Below are positions 1-5,317 of a stretch of 5,317 nucleotides of DNA, in pieces. Position 1 is the first letter of the stretch. Every line of letters begins with the position of its first letter. A model generated the notes under the pieces. That model was not told the DNA's origin, did no database searches, and saw only the letters and a program-made list of their open reading frames with translations. Source of the DNA: Alphaproteobacteria bacterium (GTDB lineage Bacteria > Pseudomonadota > Alphaproteobacteria > Rhizobiales > Hyphomicrobiaceae); NCBI GenBank assembly GCA_022600335.1, contig JAHZKN010000140.1:1-5317 (forward strand), read 5' to 3'. Position numbers and translations under genes: made by a program.

Positions 1-1744
1 AGGGGGCTATGGCAAGTCCGAGCGCCGCCAATGCCACGCCAAAAAGTCGCCAGCGGGTATGCCAAAGAACCAGCCACAGTCCGCCCATCACAATCAATCC
101 GAAAGCAGCTTGCGGCAGCGTTGCAACCCGGCCAACAGCACCAGGTAAGCCCGCCACCCAGCGCGCCGTCTCCGTCATCAAATCAATGCCAAATCCCATG
201 GCAACAACCGCTGGCCACTCCAAATGCAGCGGCATCAATGTCAACACACCAAGTGCTGCCGGCATGACAATCAGGTTAGACAGCGGCATGGCAATCAAAT
301 TCGCAAGCACTGCCAAGTGCTGCGTGTTGTGAAAGTGGAAGGCAGCAAACGGTGCCACTGCCAATCCAGCTACCAACGTTGACAAAACGATGCCCAAGAA
401 AAACACCACGCCTTTACGCACAAATCCGTAGTCCGCCATGCGTTGCCCCAGCTTTGAAGCCCGCAGCGCTTCGTAGACAGACACGAGTGCCGCCACAGCG
501 GCAAACGACATTTGCAATCCAGGATCTAAGATGCTTTCGGGAAACAGTAACAGAATGAGAACTGCTGCCAGCGCAACATTGCGCAACGCCAACGCAGGGC
601 GATCGATGAGAATGGCGAAGAACATCACGGAGATCATGATGTATGAGCGCACCGTAGCGAAGGCACCGCCCGACAACGCCAAGTAACCCAGCGCGGCCAT
701 GGCTGCGATCATCGCCGACCATTTCTTAGTTGGGTACTGCAAGGCGAGCGTCGGAACAGCAGCAAATCCGAAGCGAACAACAAAGAACACCGCACCTGCC
801 ATCACCGCCATGTGCATGCCCGATATTGACAAGATGTGAAATAGTCCAGCGTCGCGGTAGATTTGGTTTGTTGTTTCTGAAATACCGCCCCGTTCACCAG
901 TCACCAAGGCAATGGCAATGGCGCCGGTTTGATTTGGTAGGATCGCACGCATGCGGCTGGCGATTGATTGGCGGACGCGTTCGACACCGGCGCGCGCTTG
1001 TAACGTCCAAGGAACCACACCCGTAAAGGGTTCAATGGTTGGCCGCGCTAGGGCATAGCCGACCGCACCAATGCTTTGGAACCAAGCATGACGCGCAAAA
1101 TCAAAACTGCCCGGGTGACTCGGCGGCGGCGGTGGCGCAAGCCGTGCTTTAAGGCGAATCACAGAGCCAGGATGTAAACCCTGCACAGCATTCAAGACAC
1201 GTACGCGAATGCGAATGGGCAGCTGGTCAGACGTGAGCTTTTCAATTGCAATCGGGCGCAGGGTCAGCCGCGCACCACGTTTTGGTTTTGGCTCAATGCG
1301 TTCCACGAACGCCTCAATACTAACCAAACCGAGTGGGCGCTCCAGCACCGGCCCACGCACCCATTCTGTTCGCACCTTCGCAGCAGCAAAGCCAATCGCC
1401 ACAAAAAGAAGAATAGTGGCAGCGACACCAAACGATACTGCGTGACGGCTGAGGCGGTGAATCACGACCGCCGCCAGCACCACCAGCCCCGCAAGCCATA
1501 GCGATGGTTCGATCATCAATTGAAAATAGGTTGCCGCCCCAAGGCCAATGACAACTGGTAGCCAACCAAACCACGCCGCTCGTTCCTGATGCAGCCGCGC
1601 AATCAAGCCAAGCCCTGCTGAAGCAGGCGTCGCCGTGCCATGCGGTGGCGGACCGTTGCCTTTAACCGATGATTGTGAGCGCGCACTGGTGGGCCAATGC
1701 CACCACGCGCGACCTGTCTGTTGATCTAAGGGAGACTGTGTCAC
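1..1744 (-). CDS. comEC: ComEC/Rec2-family DNA internalization channel protein, C-terminus cut by window edge
   Basis: ComEC is the inner-membrane protein that in competent bacteria passes single-stranded DNA into the cytoplasm. My translation from GTG 1744 is open for 581 codons and leaves the window without a stop. Residues 1-50 are polar. Hydrophobic segments lie near 58-78, 81-96 and 103-123. A soluble DUF4131-like region (about 130-240) includes [12 protein letters not shown] at 211-222. The competence domain follows, with the family signature HILSISGMH at 303-311 and LDPGLQMSF at 406-414, and many hydrophobic helices from about 311 to 580. An in-frame TAA at 1754-1756 blocks any upstream extension, and AAGGG sits 6 bases before the GTG, supporting this start. 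Many homologues carry a metallo-beta-lactamase-like C-terminal domain; if present here it lies outside the window. The gene is divergent from gltX. The family is certain; that the organism takes up DNA is not shown. Confidence 0.95.
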   Translation of the reverse strand, partial: MTQSPLDQQTGRAWWHWPTSARSQSSVKGNGPPPHGTATPASAGLGLIARLHQERAAWFGWLPVVIGLGAATYFQLMIEPSLWLAGLVVLAAVVIHRLSRHAVSFGVAATILLFVAIGFAAAKVRTEWVRGPVLERPLGLVSIEAFVERIEPKPKRGARLTLRPIAIEKLTSDQLPIRIRVRVLNAVQGLHPGSVIRLKARLAPPPPPSHPGSFDFARHAWFQSIGAVGYALARPTIEPFTGVVPWTLQARAGVERVRQSIASRMRAILPNQTGAIAIALVTGERGGISETTNQIYRDAGLFHILSISGMHMAVMAGAVFFVVRFGFAAVPTLALQYPTKKWSAMIAAMAALGYLALSGGAFATVRSYIMISVMFFAILIDRPALALRNVALAAVLILLLFPESILDPGLQMSFAAVAALVSVYEALRASKLGQRMADYGFVRKGVVFFLGIVLSTLVAGLAVAPFAAFHFHNTQHLAVLANLIAMPLSNLIVMPAALGVLTLMPLHLEWPAVVAMGFGIDLMTETARWVAGLPGAVGRVATLPQAAFGLIVMGGLWLVLWHTRWRLFGVALAALGLAIAP

Positions 1745-1822
1745 GACCGACCCTTAACCCTGCACCACGGGTATGGTACACGGCGGCACGCTCTTGCAAC
1801 ACACCCGGACCCACAATCCCCT
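1745..1822. promoter_or_regulatory. Divergent comEC/gltX intergenic region
   Basis: These 78 bases separate two divergently oriented genes, so they should hold the start signals of both unless promoters lie inside the genes. The palindrome TTGCAA at 1794-1799 could serve as a -35 element for comEC on the minus strand, but the partner about 18 bases away (CATACC) is a poor -10. For gltX, CACAAT at 1812-1817 resembles a -10 element and ends 5 bases before the ATG, with no properly spaced -35. I saw no alphaproteobacterial LexA-type direct repeat (GTTC or GAAC with 7-base spacing). That a promoter region is here follows from gene orientation; the individual elements are weak guesses. Confidence 0.4.
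1751..1755 (-). promoter_or_regulatory. Ribosome binding site of comEC
   Basis: Read on the minus strand, the bases are AAGGG, followed by 6 bases and then GTG at 1744-1742. This purine-rich match to the anti-Shine-Dalgarno sequence at normal spacing decides the choice of the GTG start. It overlaps by two bases the in-frame TAA at 1754-1756, which rules out a longer protein. Confidence 0.6.
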
Positions 1823-3268
1823 ATGGCAGACACTTTAAAAAATACAGATTCGCCACCCGTTGTCCGCTTCGCGCCCTCGCCCACCGGCTATCTGCACATC
1901 GGTGGTGCGCGCACGGCGCTGTTCAATTGGCTCTACGCCAAAGCAAACAGCGGCCGCTTCTTGTTGCGTATCGAAGACACCGATAGGGCACGTAACAACC
2001 CCGATGCGGTGAAAGCGATTGCCGATGGCTTGCATTGGCTCGGTCTTGACTGGGAGGGGGATGCTGTTTCGCAATTTGCGCGTGCGGAGCGCCATGCAGA
2101 GGTTGCCCACGAACTGCTGACAAAAGGGCAGGCCTATCGCTGTTATTTGACGCCGGATGAACTCGCCGACATGCGCAAACAAGCGGAAGCTGAAAAGCGT
2201 GCGTTTAAGATTCGTTCGCCCTGGCGAGATAAAGGTCCCGATGACGGCCCCAAAAACCAGCCTTATTCTGTGCGTCTTAAAATGCCGCAAACAGGCGAGA
2301 CGGTTGTTGAAGATAAAGTGCAAGGGCCGGTGACCTTTGCCAACCAAGACCTTGATGATTTTATTCTTCTGCGCAGTGATGGATCGCCCACATATCATCT
2401 GGCCGTCGTAGTCGATGATCACGATATGGGTGTTACGCACGTGATCCGCGGTGTGGACCACTTGAATAACGCGGCACGACAGAGCCAGATTTATGTAGCA
2501 ATGGATTGGCCGTTGCCGGTTTGGGCACATGTCCCACTTATTCATGGCTCGGATGGCGCAAAACTTTCCAAGCGCCATGGTGCCCTGGGCGTCGAAGCCT
2601 ATCGCGCCATGGGCTACCTGCCCGAAGCGCTGCGCAACTACCTCGTGCGCTTAGGGTGGAGCCACGGCGATGATGAAATCATGTCAACTGCGCAATTGAT
2701 CGACTGGTTCGGCCTCGACGGCATAGGCAAGAGCCCAGCACGCTTTGATACGCAAAAGCTCGAAGATCTCAACGCACATTATATTCGTGACAGCGACGAC
2801 GACGCTTTGCTGAGGCATATCCAGACTCTATTGCCAGAGATGGAGGGCGGCTCCGAAACGGTGAAAAAATTGGCCGAAAATGATGGCTGGACCAAACTCA
2901 AGCTGGCGCTACCTGGGCTCAAGCCGCGTGCCAAGACACTGTGTGCGATCGTTGAAGGCGCCGCCTTTATCACCGCCGAGCGCCCGCTGACCCTGGAACC
3001 CAAAGCAGCCAAACTTCTCGATGACGACGCGAAGTCGGTCCTCGCCAAGCTGCGATCCCAGTTGGAGACCGTTGATGCCTGGCAACCGCAAACTCTAGAG
3101 GATGCAGTGCGTAGCTTTGCTGAGGACACCGGGCTCAAACTTGGTAAGGTTGCGCAGCCAATGCGGGCTGCCCTTACCGGGCGAACCGTTTCACCGCCCG
3201 TGTTTGACGTCATGGCGGTCCTCGGACGATCCGAATCTCTGGCCAGGCTTGCAGATCAGAGCAGCTGA
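1823..3268 (+). CDS. gltX: Glutamyl-tRNA synthetase (glutamate--tRNA ligase), class I
   Basis: This cytoplasmic enzyme uses ATP to attach glutamate to tRNA; in bacteria lacking GlnRS it, or a paralogue, also charges tRNA-Gln with glutamate for later amidation by GatCAB. The 481-residue length is normal. The Rossmann-fold catalytic domain shows [13 protein letters not shown] at 16-28 (HIGH motif, H25-I-G-G), RIEDTDRAR at 49-57, the [17 protein letters not shown] block at 194-210 and KLSKRHG at 247-253 (KMSKS motif). The alpha-helical anticodon-binding part runs from about 320 and ends with [14 protein letters not shown] at 445-458. The region after 100 has a single cysteine (C107), so the zinc cluster known in E. 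coli GluRS appears absent. V211 replaces the acidic residue usual in RG[DE]DH. ATG 1823 is the only sensible start because the catalytic motif begins 15 residues later, yet no Shine-Dalgarno sequence precedes it. Whether the enzyme discriminates against tRNA-Gln cannot be read here. Confidence 0.98.
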   Translation: MADTLKNTDSPPVVRFAPSPTGYLHIGGARTALFNWLYAKANSGRFLLRIEDTDRARNNPDAVKAIADGLHWLGLDWEGDAVSQFARAERHAEVAHELLTKGQAYRCYLTPDELADMRKQAEAEKRAFKIRSPWRDKGPDDGPKNQPYSVRLKMPQTGETVVEDKVQGPVTFANQDLDDFILLRSDGSPTYHLAVVVDDHDMGVTHVIRGVDHLNNAARQSQIYVAMDWPLPVWAHVPLIHGSDGAKLSKRHGALGVEAYRAMGYLPEALRNYLVRLGWSHGDDEIMSTAQLIDWFGLDGIGKSPARFDTQKLEDLNAHYIRDSDDDALLRHIQTLLPEMEGGSETVKKLAENDGWTKLKLALPGLKPRAKTLCAIVEGAAFITAERPLTLEPKAAKLLDDDAKSVLAKLRSQLETVDAWQPQTLEDAVRSFAEDTGLKLGKVAQPMRAALTGRTVSPPVFDVMAVLGRSESLARLADQSS

Positions 3269-3302
3269 TTTTGTACTAATTATCAATATGTTGTGCACGT
3301 GA

Positions 3303-3331
3303 TTGGGAAGGCGTGCGCAAAATCTTGTGAT
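3303..3331 (+). promoter_or_regulatory. Candidate sigma-70-type promoter for gltA
   Basis: TTGGGA (3303-3308) matches the -35 consensus TTGACA at four of six positions. After exactly 17 bases, TGTGAT (3326-3331) matches TATAAT at four of six. Transcription would begin near 3338, giving a leader of about 100 bases to gltA. The first inverted repeat of that leader starts at 3340, which fits this start. Alternative pairings in the same AT-rich stretch are possible, so the exact elements are uncertain. Confidence 0.35.
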
Positions 3332-3339
3332 AGTGTAGA

Positions 3340-3373
3340 GTGCGGTGCAGCAATTTTGCGGCCCCCACCGCAC
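3340..3373 (+). repeat. Inverted repeat, predicted hairpin in the gltA leader
   Basis: GTGCGGTG at 3340-3347 and CACCGCAC at 3366-3373 are perfect 8-base complements around an 18-base loop. Inside the loop GCAA (3350-3353) and TTGC (3356-3359) could pair, though only around a very tight turn. The stem is GC-rich. It lies 71 bases after the gltX stop and is not followed by a run of T (the next bases are CCCACCATTTAAAT), so it is not a classic intrinsic terminator of gltX. A folded 5' leader element or a processing or end-protecting structure are the alternatives. The repeat is seen directly; a function is inferred. Confidence 0.5.
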
Positions 3374-3400
3374 CCCACCATTTAAATCCCCACGCGGCTC

Positions 3401-3417
3401 GGTCTTCTGAGAAGACC
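3401..3417 (+). repeat. Perfect 7-bp inverted repeat with 3-base loop, just upstream of gltA
   Basis: GGTCTTC (3401-3407), loop TGA, GAAGACC (3411-3417). In RNA this gives a compact hairpin ending 10 bases before the gltA Shine-Dalgarno sequence and 16 bases before the first ATG. As it is followed by CCGTACG rather than T residues, it is not an intrinsic terminator. As DNA it is also a near-palindrome that a dimeric protein could bind. Position suggests an effect on gltA mRNA stability or translation, which is inference. Confidence 0.5.
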
Positions 3418-3427
3418 CCGTACGAGC

Positions 3428-3431
3428 AGGA
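3428..3431 (+). promoter_or_regulatory. Ribosome binding site of gltA, favouring the second ATG
   Basis: AGGA ends only 2 bases before the first ATG (3434) but 8 bases before the second in-frame ATG (3440). Normal spacing therefore supports initiation at 3440, giving a protein that begins [12 protein letters not shown] at 3424-3426 could serve the first ATG instead. Confidence 0.5.
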
Positions 3432-3433
3432 AA

Positions 3434-4765
3434 ATGACGATGAGCGTTCAAAACGCAATCAAAACGCAAGACGCGAAGTCAAAAACCGCAACGCTAAGTA
3501 TTGACGGCCAGGCACTCGATCTTCCCGTCCGCACTGGGACGTGCGGACCGGATGTCATTGACGTGGCGCGCCTCTATCGTGACAGCGGCCGCTTTACCTA
3601 TGATCCTGGATTTACCTCTACCGCCAATTGCGTGTCCAAAATCACTTATATCGACGGCGATAACGGCATCCTGCTCTATCGTGGCTACCCGATTGATCAA
3701 CTTGCGGAGCGGTCGAGCTTTATTGAAACCTGCTACCTGCTCCTGCATGGGGAGCTGCCAACAGCAGAACAATTTGCCGTCTTCCAGCGCACCATTCGCA
3801 ACCACACAATGTTGCACGAACAAATGACCCGCTTTTACACGGGCTTTCGTCGCGATGCGCATCCCATGGCTGTTATGGTCGGTGTCGTTGGCGCGCTATC
3901 GGCCTTTTATCATGACTCAACCGACATTAATGATGATCAACAACGCTTGATTGCGGTACATCGCTTGATTGCAAAAATGCCAACAATTGCGGCGATGGCC
4001 TACAAGTATTCGCTTGGCCAGCCCATCATCTATCCGCGCAACGACCTCGACTACTGTGCCAACTTCTTGCAGATGTGTTTTGCGATTCCGTGTGAACCCT
4101 ATGAGCCGAATCCAGTTCTTGCACGTGCGCTCGATCGCATTTTCATTCTGCACGCCGATCATGAGCAGAACGCCTCCACGTCGACTGTGCGCCTTGCTGG
4201 TTCATCTGGTGCCAACCCATTTGCATGTATTGCAGCCGGTGTTGCCTGCCTTTGGGGACCCGCGCACGGTGGTGCCAACGAAGCCGCACTCAACATGCTG
4301 CACGAAATTGGCACTGTGGACCGCATCCCTGAATACATCGCCAAAGCCAAGGACAAGAACTCCGGTTTTCGTTTGATGGGCTTCGGACATCGCGTTTACA
4401 AGAACTATGATCCTCGTGCCAAGGTCATGCAGAAGACCTGTCATGAAGTACTTGATGCACTGGGCATGCGCGATGATCCTCTGCTCAAGGTGGCGATGGA
4501 GTTAGAACGCATCGCCCTTGAAGACGACTATTTTGTCAACAAGAAGCTCTACCCGAACATTGATTTTTATTCTGGCATTACGCTCAGAGCGATGGGCTTT
4601 CCAGTTTCGATGTTCACAGCTCTGTTTGCTGTTGCGCGCACCATTGGCTGGATTGGTCAATGGAAAGAAATGATCGAAGATCCTGAGCAACGCATCGGTC
4701 GCCCGCGCCAGCTTTATGCTGGCCCCGCTGAGCGAGACTTCGTGCCGCTGGAAGACCGCAACTAG
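3434..4765 (+). CDS. gltA: Citrate synthase, type II (hexameric bacterial type)
   Basis: The enzyme condenses acetyl-CoA and oxaloacetate to citrate, the entry step of the TCA cycle, in the cytoplasm. The frame from ATG 3434 codes 443 residues; starting at ATG 3440, better placed relative to AGGA, gives 441. Either length is slightly above the roughly 430 usual for the family. The N-terminal beta-rich segment of type II enzymes is present (about 20-55), followed by the all-helical body. Catalytic residues are all visible: H278 in GPAHGGAN, H319 in GFGHRVYK and D377 in PNIDFYSG, corresponding to E. coli H264, H305 and D362. H240 and H243 in [12 protein letters not shown] also match the family. 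The sequence ends with the usual IGRPRQLY...R block (421-434). It lies 165 bases after gltX on the same strand, with its own candidate promoter and a structured leader, and converges on lpxB. No truncation or unusual residue was seen. Confidence 0.98.
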   Translation: MTMSVQNAIKTQDAKSKTATLSIDGQALDLPVRTGTCGPDVIDVARLYRDSGRFTYDPGFTSTANCVSKITYIDGDNGILLYRGYPIDQLAERSSFIETCYLLLHGELPTAEQFAVFQRTIRNHTMLHEQMTRFYTGFRRDAHPMAVMVGVVGALSAFYHDSTDINDDQQRLIAVHRLIAKMPTIAAMAYKYSLGQPIIYPRNDLDYCANFLQMCFAIPCEPYEPNPVLARALDRIFILHADHEQNASTSTVRLAGSSGANPFACIAAGVACLWGPAHGGANEAALNMLHEIGTVDRIPEYIAKAKDKNSGFRLMGFGHRVYKNYDPRAKVMQKTCHEVLDALGMRDDPLLKVAMELERIALEDDYFVNKKLYPNIDFYSGITLRAMGFPVSMFTALFAVARTIGWIGQWKEMIEDPEQRIGRPRQLYAGPAERDFVPLEDRN

Positions 4766-4808
4766 AAGATTTCCTGGTGTCTCGATGAGGCGCTGATTGC
4801 ATCATGCG
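4766..4808. other. Convergent gltA/lpxB gap without clear terminator
   Basis: Only 43 bases separate the two stop codons. The best pairing I can draw is GGTGT (4776-4780) with ACACC (4814-4818), the latter already inside the lpxB coding region, and GCGC (4790-4793) with GCGC (4806-4809) within it. This is a weak, interrupted structure, and no T run follows in either direction. Transcripts of the two genes may overlap at their 3' ends or stop by Rho; that is inference. Confidence 0.4.
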
Positions 4809-5317
4809 CTAAAACACCTTGCGTTTGCCCGCAGCATAGTCGAGCACAATTTCTGCGGCTTTGGCGCTTGGGGTTGTTCCAGGTATGTTCATCACCTTCG
4901 GGATGTGCGCTAAGGCAAGGCGTTGTGTGCTGCGCTCTGGTGTATCGGAAAGAAGCGGTGCCAGCGCCCGCGCCAAGCGCACCGGCGTGCACCGTTCCTG
5001 GATACACTCCGGATAAATGTTGTGACCGGCAACCAAATTCGCCAACACGATAGATTGTGCCTTTATGAAATACTTTAACTGCGAAGCAACCGCGTCGACA
5101 CGGTAGGCGACCACAGCTGGCGTTCCAGTCAATGCAAGCTCAAGCGTCACGGTCCCCGATGCGGCAAGCGCCGCATCAGCGAGTTTAAAGGCGCGAAATT
5201 TGTCGTCCTCTCCCTCGACGAAGTGAACATTAGCGTTCCAGTTGTGAAGATCCGCTGCAATCATAGGCCGCAAGGCTGGCAGAGTCGGAATAATCACCGT
5301 TGGCTGACCTTCCCAGG
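4809..5317 (-). CDS. lpxB: Lipid-A-disaccharide synthase, C-terminal part (N-terminus outside window)
   Basis: LpxB is a peripheral inner-membrane GT-B glycosyltransferase (family GT19) that joins UDP-2,3-diacylglucosamine and lipid X to make the disaccharide core of lipid A. The frame enters from the right edge at 5316-5317 with a partial codon and gives 168 complete residues before TAG at 4811-4809. As the family is usually around 380-390 residues, this is a little under half of the protein. Visible family features are the nucleotide-sugar-site segment AASGTVTLELALTGTP (coordinates about 5118-5165), the following VVAYR, and the IVLANLVAGHNIYPECIQE stretch leading to the C-terminal helix region. 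The GTG at 5297 is an internal valine, not a start. In alphaproteobacteria lpxB commonly closes an lpxD-fabZ-lpxA-type lipid A cluster, which would lie to the right of this window; that is expectation, not seen. Confidence 0.93.
   Translation of the reverse strand, partial: WEGQPTVIIPTLPALRPMIAADLHNWNANVHFVEGEDDKFRAFKLADAALAASGTVTLELALTGTPAVVAYRVDAVASQLKYFIKAQSIVLANLVAGHNIYPECIQERCTPVRLARALAPLLSDTPERSTQRLALAHIPKVMNIPGTTPSAKAAEIVLDYAAGKRKVF

Noticed and set aside
9..332. A 107-codon plus-strand frame near the left edge, and other plus-strand frames at 352-558, 730-1026 and 1209-1445.
   Set aside because: All are opposite the continuous comEC reading frame; their translations are low-complexity (rich in P, R, S, T) and match no family I know.
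414..722. Minus-strand frames at 414-722 and 1320-1574.
   Set aside because: They are on the same strand as comEC but in other frames; the comEC frame carries the HILSISGMH and LDPGLQMSF motifs and is uninterrupted from 1744 to the window edge, so no frameshift is needed.
1835..2578. A 247-codon open frame on the minus strand, wholly inside gltX.
   Set aside because: It is antisense to a complete, motif-bearing gltX, its translation shows no recognisable domain and a composition rich in R, H and I typical of a shadow frame, and it has no independent support.
2779..3213. A 144-codon minus-strand frame over the 3' half of gltX.
   Set aside because: Serine- and arginine-rich antisense shadow of gltX without any domain signature.
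3340..3373. The 8-bp inverted repeat as an intrinsic terminator of gltX.
   Set aside because: The 18-base loop is large and no T run follows the stem; I list it as a leader or intergenic hairpin instead.
3969..4376. A 135-codon plus-strand frame inside gltA in another phase.
   Set aside because: It overlaps the catalytic region of gltA; the translation is R-, P- and T-rich, as expected from an out-of-frame reading.
5295..5297. GTG at 5297 as the start of a short 162-residue gene.
   Set aside because: The same frame continues upstream to the window edge (WEGQPT before the valine) and the protein is the C-terminal part of LpxB, so this is an internal codon of a gene cut by the window.

Overview
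The window carries four protein genes and looks like ordinary core chromosome of an alphaproteobacterium. The basis is gene content and order (comEC, gltX, gltA, lpxB, a neighbourhood I know from alphaproteobacteria such as the Rhizobiales, where lexA often lies beyond comEC) together with typical alphaproteobacterial motifs in the proteins. The DNA is moderately GC-rich. I cannot assign an order or genus from sequence alone. An outer-membrane lipid A gene (lpxB) indicates a Gram-negative cell.

Layout. Positions 1-1744, minus strand: most of comEC, a polytopic DNA-uptake channel protein, starting at a GTG and running off the left edge. Positions 1745-1822: a short divergent intergenic region with start signals for both neighbours. 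Positions 1823-3268, plus strand: complete gltX, glutamyl-tRNA synthetase. Positions 3269-3433: a 165-base gap with a candidate sigma-70-type promoter and two perfect inverted repeats that would fold in the gltA leader. Positions 3434-4765, plus strand: complete gltA, type II citrate synthase, probably started at its second ATG (3440). Positions 4766-4808: a 43-base convergent gap with no clear terminator. Positions 4809-5317, minus strand: the C-terminal part of lpxB, lipid A disaccharide synthase, running off the right edge.

The genes belong to separate cell processes: DNA import, translation, the TCA cycle and lipid A synthesis. They do not form an evident functional system. gltX and gltA share a strand, but the 165-base gap with its own promoter candidate suggests that gltA can be transcribed independently. 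I found no mobile element, CRISPR array, tRNA, rRNA or new multigene system. The points most worth a second look are the structured gltA leader, the possibly leaderless gltX start, an unusual valine in a conserved acidic position of GltX, and a five-proline run in ComEC.
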